Below, piece after piece: positions 1 to 24,000 of a stretch of 64,000 bases of DNA. Every line of letters starts with the position of its first letter. Within the stretch, counting starts at the first letter, position 1. This stretch comes from Ptychodera flava (Eukaryota > Hemichordata > Enteropneusta > Ptychoderidae). The position numbers and the translations under genes were made by a program. The notes below the pieces were generated by a model that saw nothing but the letters and a program-made list of their open reading frames with translations, was not told where the DNA came from and ran no database searches. The stretch is taken from the NCBI RefSeq assembly GCF_041260155.1, contig NC_091946.1, forward strand, positions 21,338,853-21,402,852, read 5' to 3'.

Positions 1-181
1 AGCAGGAAGCGCACGAGTTCATTGTCATCCCGCAGAGCGGCATGTACTACGTGTACTGCCAGGTAATGTACAGCGACGGAAGATCGAAAAACGTCGGACA
101 CACCACTGTGTTAAAGAGAAAAGGCAGTGAAACCGTCACGGTGCTGATGAGAAGTGGCTCAACCGAAGTGGACAGTCAAAG
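1..181 (+). CDS. TNF-superfamily ligand gene A, penultimate exon (5' end cut by window)
   Basis: Read from base 3, the exon encodes the middle of a TNF homology domain, including HEFIVIPQSGMYYVYCQV and GHTTVLKR. This is the strand pattern typical of TNF ligands (G-x-Y-x-V-Y-x-Q-V). The exon ends at an AG|GTAAGC donor after two bases of a codon (phase 2), the same phase as the matching exon of the downstream paralogue. TNF ligands are trimeric type II membrane or shed cytokines that bind TNF receptors outside the cell. A Cys replaces the Ser of the paralogue in YVYCQV. The exon is partial at its 5' side because the window starts inside it, so earlier exons cannot be described. Confidence 0.88.
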
Positions 182-318
182 GTAAGCGAGCAATATACTT
201 TTCAAGGGAAAAAGTACAGCCTTCACTGTTGAACTTTTGTCACAGTTGTCTCAGTCTTCATGTGGTAAATTACTCATATTCGATTAAACATTATACCCCT
301 ATTGACAGCCATGAGGGC

Positions 319-452
319 AACAGCATACGTTTGCTTGCCCGAGGACCTGAGAGTCCCCAAAACACAGTTTATTAATTTCACGAGGCCTTAGGGCTGAGGG
401 AAACTGTTTTTGGGCGACTCTCGAGCCTAAGGAAAGACAAATGTATGCTATT
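319..452. repeat. Fold-back (MITE-like) repeat in intron
   Basis: The left arm (CAGCATACGTTTGC, then GAGAGTCCCC and CAGTTT) returns as an imperfect inverted copy ending near 452 (GACTCTC, CAAATGTATGCT). The result is a hairpin of about 134 bp. No coding capacity is seen. Confidence 0.5.
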
Positions 453-1035
453 ACCTGAATATGGCCACTCAGTATATTTCAACACCCCTAATTCATGTTT
501 CACGGATAAATCGAGAGAAATTATCATTCGTCCCGGTCGCAGACGAAACCGCCATCTTATTTTAGGTGATTTAGGTTGCGCGCATGCGTAGACGGCGCTT
601 TCAAATTTACCCGGTCATTAGTTGTCAGAAATGTTGACCAGTTTACCTTTTTAAAAACTGTAAACCGGTGAATAGTTCTGTGACCAGGTCGTTTCATGTA
701 CCAGGCCCAAAATGACGCAAACCACGTGACCGTACTTTAATGAATCACGACAGAGACTTTGGATTTAGGTCTGCTAGCTGCAAACATCACCTGCTAGATC
801 TCAGTCGCGGGATACGTTTGTTTGTGCGCTCAAGGCAATGAAAGGGATCAAAGGGAATCTTTGTAAAGTTCGTATTGTTCAAAATAGTACTCTGGTCAGT
901 TTAGTCGTTCGGCCTATGCTAAAAACGTGGCTCAAAAACTAAGAAAATCTTCCTCGTCTACAGACAGAATGGATAAAGATAAGGACGACATACTTTATGG
1001 CCTTGCTTAGTCCCGCGGACGCAGTCCGGCGGGTA

Positions 1036-1475
1036 CTTACAGATTGGGTCCCGTCCGTCCGCACGCCCGTCCGTCCGTCCGTTAGCAGCCGTTTCTCCGT
1101 CACCCCTGAGCCGATTTTCTTCAAACTGTGCGAAGATAAAGTACTAGTACTCAGCCATACATGCACGTCAATTTATTTTGCAATACGATCCAATGTGGCT
1201 GCCGGGTGGCCATTTTGTTGCGATTTTTTATGTTTTTGAACCATAACTCAACTATCCCTGAACCGATTTCGTTCAATGTTGGTACACAGATAAAGTACTA
1301 TGGCATATATATGCACGTCAATTTATTTTGCAATACGATCCAATGTGGCTGCCGGGTGGCCATTTTGTTGCGATTTTTTATGTTTTTGAACCATAACTCA
1401 ACTATCCCTGAACAGATTTCGTTCAAACTTGGCACACAAACATTGTATTGTAGTGTACATGTGCATGTCAATTAA
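1036..1475. repeat. CCGT-rich stretch followed by 150-bp tandem duplication
   Basis: A CCGTCCGTCCGT-type run (1048-1083) leads into a sequence repeated almost identically at 1161 and again 150 bp later at 1311, with a decayed third start near 1460. The CCGTCC lead-in followed by CTTCAAACT-type text resembles the stretch near 35,080 inside the large transposon, which suggests a dispersed family. Confidence 0.7.
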
Positions 1476-1711
1476 TGGTGCGAGCGGGGACTGTGTCATC
1501 AGTGATGACTTGGTACCTGTAAATTGAGATCCCTGGCAATTAAATAACTCAGGCGCAAAGTACAAGTATTTCTCAGACTGTTGTTATATCACTTGTACGC
1601 TTATTTTTGTTCAACAAAACGGATGTATCTTTTAACTGACATTAAGGTAAAGCCGGCGAATTTTCCCTTTCACTCGTTTAACTAGACCAGTTCTTCCTTT
1701 TCGTCTGACAG

Positions 1712-2009
1712 TAATGTCTGCATCAAACGTGATGACGGTAAGACCAGGAGTCTATCACCATCGGACTCAGCCTATCACGGCGGGGTTTTCCATTTACTGG
1801 AAGGCGACCGACTTGGGGTAATGGCCAGTGCACCAGGAGAATGCTTCGCCAGTTCTCCGGAACAGACCTATTTTGGAGCGTTCATGGTCTCTCCTTCGGT
1901 GAATATTAATATTGCCCAGACTGAGGACGCATCTGTTGATGATGACTTCTTTGGACAGGCGTTGGATCTGCTGCTGTCTCCTGCCCGTGCTTTCTGGAAT
2001 CTTTGGTAA
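1712..2009 (+). CDS. TNF-superfamily ligand gene A, last exon
   Basis: The exon starts after a TCTGACAG acceptor in the phase left by the previous exon (joint codon AGT). It encodes the C-terminal half of the TNF homology domain: SPSDSAYHGGVFHLLEGDRL, then SPEQTYFGAFMVS. The last strand TYFGAF is the usual end of TNF ligands. The Cys in NVCIK and the Cys in PGECF match Cys positions of the paralogue. After the domain there is an extra tail of about 36 residues that is rich in acidic and hydrophobic residues and ends FWNLW, which the paralogue lacks. The stop is at 2007-2009. Confidence 0.9.
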
Positions 2010-2875
2010 TTTTTATAAATTACTGTTTGAAGAAAAATCACATACAAAAAGTCACAAAGCACCATGTTCCTCACTCGTATGTTAACTCAAACAGTGAATT
2101 ATCTCATGCTACACATAATTTTCGATGTATTGAAGTGGCATTTTCAACGCAAAGGAAAACCGCAAAAGATTCGTAAAGCGCGCAAAATCAGATGCTCATG
2201 CGCCCAAGTCCATGAAGTCTGCAAAGCAGTAAGTCTACTGTACGGTATCATTGCAGCCTCGCTCTCAGCATCATGACAACAACTATCGTGAATATGGACT
2301 TCACTTCATCAACGTCATATGACTATGGTTACGAGGATTTAAGTTCAATATTCTCTAATTTTGTTTTGGCCAAGTGGGCTTGACTGAATGCGTGTATCCA
2401 TTTGTCAGTTTCTACAAAATGATTCTATTTGACTGATGACGTCACGTTCTAAACTCACTTTTGATAGCATCAACAAAGAGAAGGCATTCCAAAGGAATAT
2501 TGGTAAAAAAGCTGCCAATAGTAAGAAAGAACTGCTTAAGTTTGTAAGTGTAACCATGCCAACAAACATCACTTTCGTATGTACTTATATTTCGCTTCTA
2601 AAGGGCGTATTTAGCAAAATATCCAATCAAACATACCACGTAAGTATATATACACCAAGCGTGAACAATATAAATAAATCAATTCGCATTGTGATATCTT
2701 ATCTATAGTTGACCCGTTTTTCTATCCGTCTGTCTGTCTCTCTATCTAACAAATCTGTAATATGCAAGCAAATTTTACACCAATATCTTATATAATAACG
2801 CTCGTCGAGTAAATTTCCACTCGACAAGAAATAGATTAATGATGACGATGATGATGAGGAGGAGGAGGAGGACGG

Positions 2876-2969
<94 letters not shown>

Positions 2970-3122
2970 ACCATACCGCTGTATTGAAGAAATCGTCACA
3001 AGCTCATAGAAAATATCGTGAACTCAATTGGTTGCCATTACATCTGTGCACGAACTGTTTTCTTTCTCTCGCTGCGTTAAAAACTTTTCATTTGTATTGT
3101 CATGATCGGGCAGGCTATTTAT
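2010..3122. other. Intergenic, 3' flank of gene A; ATG/GAT microsatellite
   Basis: No exon is recognised. Possible polyadenylation-type AATAAA text occurs near 2670. A (GAT)n run fills about 2839-2966. Its poly-Ser and poly-Ile open frames on the minus strand are artefacts of the triplet repeat. Confidence 0.6.
2839..2966. repeat. (GAT)n trinucleotide microsatellite
   Basis: About 85 bp of uninterrupted GAT follow a mixed GAT/GAG stretch. Confidence 0.95.
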
Positions 3123-3369
3123 TTAAAGGGACACGGTCATCGGAACTGCGCTCAAAGTCGTATGGAACCCATACGACCAATGTAAACACTGGATTCTAGG
3201 TGCGATATGGTTATTGATGAAATTTAAACACGTCTGTCATAATCTACACCGTATAATTTAAATGTTGCAGCTATGATGATTAGGTGCAACTAGATATCGT
3301 GCACGAAATACAATGTTTGTAAACAAGAAACTCGCACTGGCGCAGTTCCGACGACGGTTTCCCTCTAAC
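3123..3369. mobile_element. MITE with about 30-bp terminal inverted repeats
   Basis: The left end reads TTAAAGGGACACGGTCATCG and the right end, reverse complemented, reads TTAGAGGGAAACCGTCGTCG; both continue GAACTGCGC. The element is about 247 bp with no open frame. It is an ordinary non-autonomous DNA element, and its superfamily is not clear. Confidence 0.7.
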
Positions 3370-3630
3370 AGGCTCTGGCGTTAACACTGTCTTCGCGATG
3401 AACCAGTGACAGAGTGTTCAATCCACGCACACAAAAAAGGACAGCTTTTTTCAATATATTCCTTCAATTATATTGTAAGGTATCAATATTACTAAAAACA
3501 AGGGACAAGTTGAGATAAGCTCAATCTCCATATGATAAGGTTGTGTCGTTTCAACACATTAACCTACGTGAAGTGGAAAGCTATGTGGCTTTCACGGCAA
3601 CGTGTCGATCGTATACGTTAGAAGTAGATC

Positions 3631-3838
3631 ATTAAGGTTGTACGTACCTCGTAATGAAAGATTTCAACTTTTGCTTTAACTTTGTTCGGGAAACTTTAAA
3701 CAATTTTCTGTCCAGAAATCAAGAATAAAAGTCAGGGATCAACTTTACATCTCGGTATTAAACCAACAAAAGTTATATTTGAAATTTACAATGGCCGCTG
3801 GGAGAATATTAATTTTCGATTTTTTACAAAACATAAAA
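3631..3838. mobile_element. MITE family 'AAGGTAG...GCGCCTCG', copy 1 (truncated)
   Basis: One end (ATTAAGGTTGTACGTACCTC) and the internal text (GAAAGATTTCAACTTTTGCT, AATGGCCGCTGGGAG) match the copies at 14168, 17594, 25605, 55146, 59814 and 61325. The other terminus is not found, so this copy looks truncated. Confidence 0.7.
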
Positions 3839-4433
3839 CAAGAATGGCCAAATTAATAAACTGAAGGCATGAAGTAACGACTGTGCCATCGGACTAACAA
3901 ACAGATGTGCATTGACCGCTTGCGAAAGTGCTGTTAATTTAGGTGGCCTATATCGCATAAACTGTAACCATAAACAACTGTCCGCACAGGCAAACAAAAC
4001 GAGCTTTAGCCGTTTGATAAATGAGTCATTCTGACCATTGACCGCGGAGAGATTTCGAAAACCCACGCGGTATCGGGTATGAAATGGGAAAAGATTGAAT
4101 CATTCCAGTGAAGACGATGACCGAGATCTGACGCGAAACCGAAACTACCCTACGATAACGTTGCATGCATATACACGGCTGACAAGCAGGCCGAGTGTTC
4201 ACAGCCCGAATATAACCTTGAGTATACAGAAAAAGTACTGTGTGACCTTTTGCGTGTGTCTATGATTCTTAACTGCTAAATCTAAACAGGTCATCCACTT
4301 CTTTCGCCCTGTTGTCAGGATGTACGAATCCTCACAGAGGTCTCGAGGGACCCATTGCAACCCCGCTGATCACAATCATGCTACCGCTCACAGTTTTGTC
4401 TGTGCACGGTGTCAAAGTGCTAACGGACAGTTA

Positions 4434-6086
4434 GCCGCGTTCAAAAAAAAATGGTGAGGGGGGGGCTGGAGGAATCGCGATTGAAATCTTATTTTTTTTC
4501 AGATCCCCCCTCAATACCCTCAAAAATTTTCAAGTCCCCCCCTCAATACCCTCAAAAATTTTCAAGTCCCCCCCCCCACAATTACCATATAGCCGCATAT
4601 TTATTAGGAATGCACGCAGAGTAAAAAAACATGTAACGTGTCGTTCTGCACGCAAATGTTCAACACTATCTCTTATCAGCAGGTTGTAGAGCCATATACC
4701 TAGGGCAAGTTCTTAAATTGATTCATTTTTAAATGCATCAGTGAACTTTTTGGATTTCTCAGTCTAAGCCCACTTGAGTTTATCCAACTCTGGCCAGTTC
4801 AATGGCACCAGCTGAAAAGCACACAAAATGACAATCATGAGAGAGTATGAAAATTATGTATTCCTAGCTACGTTTAACCAAATTGTGAAAAAATGAGCAC
4901 AGTGACCTACCAAAATTTTTTTTTTCAAAAGTACAAGACATATACAACTTAGATGCCACTTATAAAATGTTTTACAAAATTGACAATACTGGATTGGACG
5001 GTTAAAATATTCCATGAAATTAATGTTTTAATCTCAGAAATTTTGGGTGTAATAATGACAAATTTGATAAAAAATAAAAGATTCCATTTAGTCACACATT
5101 TTTCCATTTAAATTAGAGTCTTTACTATTCAAAGTTTTACTTTTGTGTTATTGGTACAATGAGATGTGAAAATTTCATTCACTGCATAAACTTGAAATGA
5201 ATGGTTTTATATATTGATTTTAAGTGATTTTAGAAAAACTGACTTTCATCGTATATTTGTATAAGATCAATTATGGTGACCCCATCTTTTTTCTCTAATA
5301 TTTTATTGTTCTCATATGCCAGAATTCAAAAATCCATGGTAACTGTTAGTCCCCTAGTCTTTTATGTGTTGCTCTCTGGCTGGATCTTGTGTACAAGTAG
5401 ATGTATGTTTCACTGTCAATTGAGTGTCCTATGACCGAAACTCTTTTTAAACTACATCAGAGTCAGAGCTACATGTATCACTCTCACTGCCAGTATGTAG
5501 TAGTAGTTGTATTAACTTTTTATTTTGACAACATTTTTGTTCAGTTTATACAATTATATTCTTGTTCTATTCCCTACAGAATGTTGAGCTATCCAGTATT
5601 CAGCTTGCCAACACAGCCTACGTGTACCGTGCATTTGCATCAATCAATTATCACCAATATTTAGACAAACGGGCTTTGTTGACAAACTGAATATTGTGTT
5701 TTTCAGCATGCTGTAGAGAGACACCAAGAAACTGTGTTTGATACATTGCATAGAAATATTGAAAAATTATCAACAGTTGTAGCTCCTGCCCCATTACAAG
5801 GCAAACTTGTTCTACGAAAATTTAATGGCATTCATACAGTTTTAGACTTTTTTGAGATTAAAGACATAAAATATGACAAAACGGTTCTAGATTTTGTTTA
5901 ATTATTACTAACATTAGAACCATTGGACGACATCAAAATGTTGGGAGTCACAATATTTTCAGGTCCCCCCCCCCCTATAGGCAGAGCAAAACTTTCAAGT
6001 CCCCCCCCTCGACTACCCCAAAAATTTTCGAATCCCCCCCTGAATTCCTCCAGCCCCCCCCCCTCACCACTTTTTTTGAACGCGGC
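4434..6086. mobile_element. Non-autonomous DNA transposon with G/C-run ends, copy 1
   Basis: The left end (GCCGCGTTCAAAAAAAAATG, then a G run and CTGGAGGAAT) is repeated inverted at the right end (GCCGCGTTC, A run, GTGGTGAGG, G run, CTGGAGGAAT). TTA flanks both sides and is a possible 3-bp target duplication of PIF/Harbinger type. The interior of about 1.6 kb has no recognisable transposase. A diverged, opposite-facing copy lies at 22959-25581. Confidence 0.72.
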
Positions 6087-6535
6087 CTTATGTCCAAGCC
6101 GCTGATTCGTCACCAGCGGGAGCTTTGGTGAGTTAACCCGCGCTGAGAAGTTTCAGGGAGAAATGGTGATTGGCTAATTTTTGCCCAGGGTCGCATGCTA
6201 TGCCCATTGACGGCTTCTAGGAACCACTGTACACAGAAACGGAGAAACACAAACAACGGAATGATAACTAAGTCGATGTCCCTCATGCAAATGTACAATT
6301 GGCCGGCCTACTTTTCGTAAGTCACACCATGAGGGTCGCCCTCACAGCAAGTACGCCCTGGTTCCCCTGCAAAAATACCCCCGACACAGTTGCATACATT
6401 GCCAGTTTTCTGCAAGTTGGGCGTTCCGAAATATTGCAAGGTTACCTGTCGGTCGCCCAGACAGACTACGGCGGCAACATAGTCACTGTCCCACAACAAG
6501 GCTACTTACTAACGCCATTGTGGACAAAACTGACC
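6087..6535. other. 5' flank and leader of TNF ligand gene B
   Basis: This is the sequence between the end of the transposon and the chosen start codon. The reading frame of exon 1 is open upstream to an ATG at 6299, so a longer N terminus is formally possible. The upstream part (MAGLLFVSHTMRV...) has no recognised feature. No clear TATA box is claimed. Confidence 0.45.
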
Positions 6536-18876
<12,341 letters not shown>

Positions 18877-19625
18877 TAGATTGGTTGCCGTTGACAACTT
18901 CAGCCAACCGCTAAGCCAGCTTTCCTTTGTTTTCTCGATCAGTTTGAAAGTGTCCAGAAAGTTGCAGAGGAGAGGCACGCAGACTCCTGTCATACCCATG
19001 TTTGAATTCAAATATAAGTAAACAGATTGATCGATTGATCGGTTATCGAAACATGCATGTTATTCTTTCGTTATGTAGTGATGTACACATATACCATTCT
19101 CATTGAAAAAAATCCACAATAACGCGAAACATGTATAGAGAATCATGTGATTCAGCGAAATTTCGCAGGACACTACTGCGCATGTCAGAAAGCAGGAACT
19201 TTGTTCAGTCGTAGACAATTTTCCGCTTTCCGCGATTTGATGTACAGCACCGTCACAATCTGTCTCCCACTCTGAACACCATGGAAACAACAGGGTCCTA
19301 AGAATCGCGGTCGACTGCATATGCAGATGGATTTTTCAAGCAATTCATATGTAAGCAAGAGGGAAGAGAGAAGATATCCATAAACAGTGTATAAAGAATC
19401 TAACTGCAGGTCATGAAACATTGTGACATTGTCGATGTAGGTTTGCCAAGTATACACATTTTGTAATATACCTGTTATTTATTTTTTCTTAAGTTAGGAC
19501 ATGATTAAGGACATGTATCGTATGAATATACACAGTATAAACATTAAGCATGTGCATATAACGTTGAAATATTTCGTACTCATATACCTATTTTACTATA
19601 TATGACCTGTCTGACTCTGTCTGCC

Positions 19626-19656
<31 letters not shown>

Positions 19657-19798
19657 ATGTATGTATGTATGTATGTATGTATGTATGTATGTATGTATGT
19701 ATGTATGTATGTATGTATGTATGTATGTATGTATGTATGTATGTATGTATGTATGTATGTATGTACTATGTATGTATGTATGTATGTATGTATGTATG

Positions 19799-19829
<31 letters not shown>

Positions 19830-20388
19830 TTATCTATCAGTCCGTGGAATTACTAATCTATATCGATATTTATACGGATTTAAATGTTGTAAATTCTTTT
19901 TTACATCAAAGATCATCTGCTATTTTTTTCTGGCTAGAAGCCAACTTAATACGACTTAGGTGGCGTACATTTGCTTTACTTGACCTTGTTTTGACAACTA
20001 AATCTTCAGGTCAGAAATCGACGATATTCATATATGAACATCGATGTGCTAATGGATTGTCATAAATGAACTAATAAAATAAACTATTAATTAAATGAAG
20101 GAGAGTTTTCCCAGCGTCAATGTCAATCACGTTTCTCTTATAAAGCTTTCCCACCCTACAACAAATGATCGTCATTTGTATTTTTGCTGTCAAAGATACG
20201 ATTAAGTGCGCGATAAATGGAGGCTGATATCTCCCTTTTTGGCGCTAGTGTCCCCAACACCAAGCGTCACAATGCTGCATCATACATGACGACATTCCGC
20301 CGTTTCGGTGGCATTTGACCTCCTTCCAGCGGGGCATGTGGCGCTGAGGTGACTGTTGACGCAGATCGTGGGACGTTAGGAACAGGTG
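18877..20388. other. Intergenic between gene B and CTCK gene
   Basis: No exon is recognised. It contains a GTCT/GTAT microsatellite at 19619-19828. The 3' untranslated regions of the two convergent genes must lie here. AATAAA on the plus strand near 20078 is a weak polyadenylation candidate. Confidence 0.5.
19619..19828. repeat. (GTCT)n/(GTAT)n microsatellite
   Basis: About 35 bp of GTCT pass into about 175 bp of GTAT with one interruption near 19765. Confidence 0.95.
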
Positions 20389-20616
20389 TCAGGGCTTACA
20401 GGTGGCACACCCACAGGAAAGGATGTAGCGGTAGGAGGCATAGGCAAACTGATTGTTCCTGCAGCGCAGGCGGACCGCTTTCATGTTCGATGACTGGTCC
20501 TGGCAACTCTGGCACTTGTATCGGAAAGGATGGCGAAGAACGCTCCGGAAGGAGATGACAGGTTCCGTAGCGGACGTGTCCTCACACTGACCACTGCATC
20601 TTGACATTAGTACGAT
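20389..20616 (-). CDS. CTCK gene exon 2: cystine-knot core and stop
   Basis: The acceptor TTTATCCAG is followed by ATC GTA CTA. The 75 residues end CGCATCKP. The continuous open frame through the intron is a by-product of the CATA repeat and should not be read as protein. Confidence 0.83.
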   Translation of the reverse strand: MVLMSRCSGQCEDTSATEPVISFRSVLRHPFRYKCQSCQDQSSNMKAVRLRCRNNQFAYASYRYILSCGCATCKP

Positions 20617-21186
20617 CTGGATAAACGAGAGTGTCATTACGTGTATAAATGTATATATTTTATGCATGTACATAACTATATCCATCCATCTCTCCATCCA
20701 TCTATTCAGCCATCCATCCACTACATCCACCCACCCACCCATCCATCCATACATACACACACGTATAATGCACAATACATACACGTACATACGTACACAC
20801 ACATAGATATAATAACACATTCGCCCATACATACATACATACATACATACATACATACATACATACATGCATGCATGCATGCATGCATGCATGCATACAT
20901 ACATACATACATACATACATACATACATACATACATACATACATACATACATACATACATACATACATACATACATACATACATACATACATACATACAT
21001 ACATACATACATACATACATACATACATACATACATACATACCTTCGAATTGCACTTCTTTTTCGGGTGCGTGATACTCTTCGTGTAGTAGTATCGCATA
21101 CAAGTTGTATTAGGTTCTGTCTCCATGGCAACATATTCCAAAGAAAGTATACAAAGGAGTATGATGATCAGATGCGTAGTTTTCAT
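20389..21186 (-). CDS. Secreted single-domain CTCK cystine-knot protein, two exons
   Basis: Joining 21186-21043 and 20616-20389 (minus strand, phase 0 on both sides) gives 123 residues. A signal peptide (MKTTHLIIILLCILSLEYVA) is followed by one C-terminal cystine-knot domain: C at 29, C at 45, then CSGQC, CQSC, L-R-C and CGCATC. NSKIVLMSRCSGQC lines up with the T-K-T-V-L-M-N-H-C-S-G-S-C segment known from mucin/VWF CTCK domains. Such domains usually sit at the end of very large proteins and mediate dimerisation; here the domain stands alone, like a small secreted dimeric factor. An in-frame ATG at 21210 gives eight extra residues. A good acceptor just upstream (TTTCATTTCAG at 21216) suggests a separate 5' UTR exon. 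The identity as an orphan CTCK protein is solid; its function is unknown. Confidence 0.82.
   Translation of the reverse strand: MKTTHLIIILLCILSLEYVAMETEPNTTCMRYYYTKSITHPKKKCNSKVCMYVCMYVCMYVCMYVCMYVCMYVCMYVCMYVCMYVCMYVCMYVCMYVCMHACMHACMYVCMYVCMYVCMYGRMCYYIYVCVRMYVYVLCIIRVCMYGWMGGWVDVVDGWLNRWMERWMDIVMYMHKIYTFIHVMTLSFIQIVLMSRCSGQCEDTSATEPVISFRSVLRHPFRYKCQSCQDQSSNMKAVRLRCRNNQFAYASYRYILSCGCATCKP
20683..21042. repeat. CATC/CATA/CATG microsatellite filling the CTCK intron
   Basis: CATC and CCAC runs pass into (CATA)n with a short (CATG)n block at 20867-20895, then about 145 bp of CATA that ends exactly at the splice donor of the minus-strand gene. Confidence 0.93.
21043..21186 (-). CDS. CTCK gene exon 1: signal peptide and first two Cys
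   Basis: 48 codons, ending TCGAAG|GTATGT, a consensus donor that merges directly into the microsatellite of the intron. Confidence 0.82.
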
Positions 21187-21215
21187 GTCTGTCAATGTCA
21201 ACCACGTCATCTGGC

Positions 21216-22594
21216 CTGAAATGAAAGTACACTTTACAAGTTCACATTTTGTAAGTTGTACTGTTGGATGTATACAAGCTTTTTAATCCTCAAAATATAG
21301 GCTGACGTACAATCTCTGCTACCTCCATGCTCCAGTGTACAAAATGTCAATGCAGCGTCGTAATTGTGAATGACCATTGTCATTGTTGATATCAGAATTA
21401 TATTACTCGATGCAATGTATTGGAAACGTGTCAATACTTTATACGTCAAGATACTTAGAGATTGGCCAGTTTCCTCGGTGGGGTGGGGTGGGGGATGGGC
21501 GGTGACTGATCGCTATCTGTGCACAGCAAAAAGTGGCCGAACACCCCATGATCAAAGTAAAATGCAAATTTTGTTCAGGGGATGTCTCGCAGACTTACTG
21601 TGGCAGGGGTGACCCAACCCTAACCTGCCACCACAACGCTGCTGCGTTTGTAGTCCACAAAGTGAGGGAAAGTGTTAGGAAACTTTATGCAAGGCACCTT
21701 GAAATATCCCATAAACTTTTTCTCTCAGAATTGTATTACTTTTCTGAAGTGCCATCGACAGAAAGAAACAATTATATATAAGCTTTACTTAATAAGCTGA
21801 CCAGAACAAAAGGTCAATGGCTCTAGGATTGTATTAGGCAAAGCACTGAAGAGACAGTATTACGAATTAGGCAATGTGCAGATACAGTGAGCGGAAAGAT
21901 TCACAAATTCTTATCAAATTGTCCTGATATTATCAATTGCTGTATCGCTATCCCTGTACAATATACTGCCTTTTTCACAATACGTTCCGATGTAGAGGAG
22001 AAATTAGGGTGTCTCCTAAATCAAACACAAAACATAGAGTGCCCCTAATCTACCATCCCCCCTTCCTCCCTCCTTTAAGGCCGAACAAACTGACCAGCCC
22101 CTTTGAATAAGAAAAAGAATAAAATTTGTTTCTTTAAAAAAAATAAATGGAGATTTTATCAAAAATTACTGCTTTTGTCCGTTTTAACAGGCGGTAAGAC
22201 CCTCCTAAGAGTTCAATCGGTTTTGGCATTATATATATCTGATTCGGAAAGCAGATGAAGCAGATGATTTCTATGAAAGTAGCCGACGTTGATTGCAGTT
22301 CAAGAAATTCCAAAAAGATGAACACCACCTATCTGGAGAGAACTGTGTCGGGTCGAATGCGTACGTGCGGGCTGTCCGTAGAAATTGTCTAGGGCCCCAT
22401 GGCTGGCGCCACACACCATGTCGGCATACGTACGATCGAAGCCCGAGAAAGAAATCACCGTGACGCTCTACAGGCTGTCTCTCGGCTGTGTACATATTTT
22501 AATGTCTTATCGCAAGTGAGTGTGTTCCACTTACTCGCGTAATGTCCTGGTTGAAAAGGACGCAGCAGTTAAACTTGTTATTAAAAACAAGCAA
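21216..22594. other. Upstream of CTCK gene, no gene seen
   Basis: AT-rich sequence that should contain the promoter and any 5' UTR exon of the minus-strand CTCK gene. No coding exon or repeat could be supported. Confidence 0.45.
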
Positions 22595-22803
22595 CACGAT
22601 TGGAACTAATTTGGGATAATTGGATCTTCATATTTTTCAAATTTCTCAAAAGTGTTAGGTGCCGTATAGCTGAATATTGCAATATTGCAAATTACTCATA
22701 AAAACAAGTGTGTAACGTAAAAAGAAAAACAGATGAGATTACATTTGTAGACGAAATCGACATTACTTCGCCATCCAATTATCCCAAATTAGTTCCAATC
22801 GTG
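22595..22803. repeat. Perfect 31-bp inverted repeat with about 147-bp loop
   Basis: Positions 22595-22625 (beginning CACGATTGGAACTAATTTGG) reappear as exact reverse complement at 22773-22803. Probably a young MITE-like or fold-back element. The open frame crossing it is not supported as a gene. Confidence 0.75.
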
Positions 22804-23861
22804 CTAAGCGTACTTTCTTCTTCTAACCTCTACACTATGTTGAATAGCCTTGAGGTACAATATGCCATGCTATCATTGGAAAATGAAATTTTGACTAAAA
22901 TTCAATCGTCAGCAACAACATTTGAACTATACACATGCAGGCTGTTGACAAGTGTTAAGGCTGCATTCACAAATACTGGTGGGGAGGGATGCTGGAGGAA
23001 TTTCGGGGCATTTGAAAATTCTTGGGGTAGTAGAAAGGGGACTTGCAAGTTTCGCTCTGCCTATAAGGGGGATCTAAAAATATTTTGGTTCCTTATTATT
23101 TTTTACATTTTCCGATTCCATAGTTTGGTAGGTAATTCCATGAAAAATGAATAACATTTTATGTCATCCAATGATTCTAATGTAAGTGATAATTAAAATC
23201 TGGAGCCATTTTTATCGTATTTCAAAAGAAATCTAAAATGTATGAATGCCAATGTATTTTCATAAGAAAAAAAAAACAAGTAGGCACTGTAACGGGACAA
23301 AAACGGCAACTATTGTTAATTTTTTCCATATATGCAATGTATCAAATACAGTTTCTTGCTGTCTCCCTTACAGCATGCTGAAACACACAATATTCAATTT
23401 GTCGACAGAGCCTTCATTATGTAAACACTATTGGTGATAATTGGATAAGAGTCTAGCCAATCATTTGTCGATGATACTAATGCACGTACACATACACAGG
23501 CTGAACACTGGACATTTCAATGTGGTGTAGGGAGTAGAACAAGAATGCAGTTGCATAAACTGAACAAAAATACATGTAGTGTCAAAATTATCAAAGTTAA
23601 TACAGCTACTGCCCTGCTACTGTATCCGGACAGTGTCATGACAGTGAAACATACTTGTACACATGATCAGGCAGGAAAGCAACTCGAAAGAGCAGGACAC
23701 TTGACAGTTATCAATAGACAATGGCTAAAAGGGATGATAGGTGTGTATTGTTCACAAAACAGTGTTGACTATGGTACACAAAAAGAGTGTATCTCCTTGA
23801 ATGTAATGGTACAGTTTACTTCTATTCCTATATGACTACCAGTATTTGTCAATTTAGTATA

Positions 23862-24000
23862 GGATAAAGCCCGAGTACGAGGGCTCTTCTGGTATATAAA
23901 GTCCAACCCAACGATAAAATGTCGAGGCCGCAGGCCGAGACATTTTATCGTAGGGTTGGACTTTATATACCAGAAGAGCCCGAGTATGAGGGTTTTATCC
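23862..24000. repeat. Near-perfect palindrome (fold-back)
   Basis: The left arm 23862-23925 and right arm 23938-24000 share GGGCTCTTCTGGTATATAAA and GATAAAATGTC in inverted order, separated by about 12 bp. It is inserted in the transposon copy around it. Confidence 0.8.

Larger units (their letters stand above)
182..1711 (+). other. Intron of TNF ligand gene A
   Basis: The intron has a GTAAGC donor and a TCTGACAG acceptor (phase 2). It holds a fold-back repeat near 319-452 and a 150-bp tandem duplication near 1161-1470. The overlapping open frames here are repeat-derived and have no protein signature. Confidence 0.8.

Noticed and set aside
2699-2999. Poly-Ser and poly-Ile open frames
   Set aside because: Shadow of the (GAT)n repeat.
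20389-21210. Single 273-residue protein across the CTCK locus
   Set aside because: The middle is a translated CATA microsatellite. Consensus splice sites in phase 0 at both sides give a clean 123-residue CTCK protein.
22708-23154. 148-codon open frame
   Set aside because: It spans an inverted repeat and runs into the end of a non-autonomous transposon. No recognised motif.
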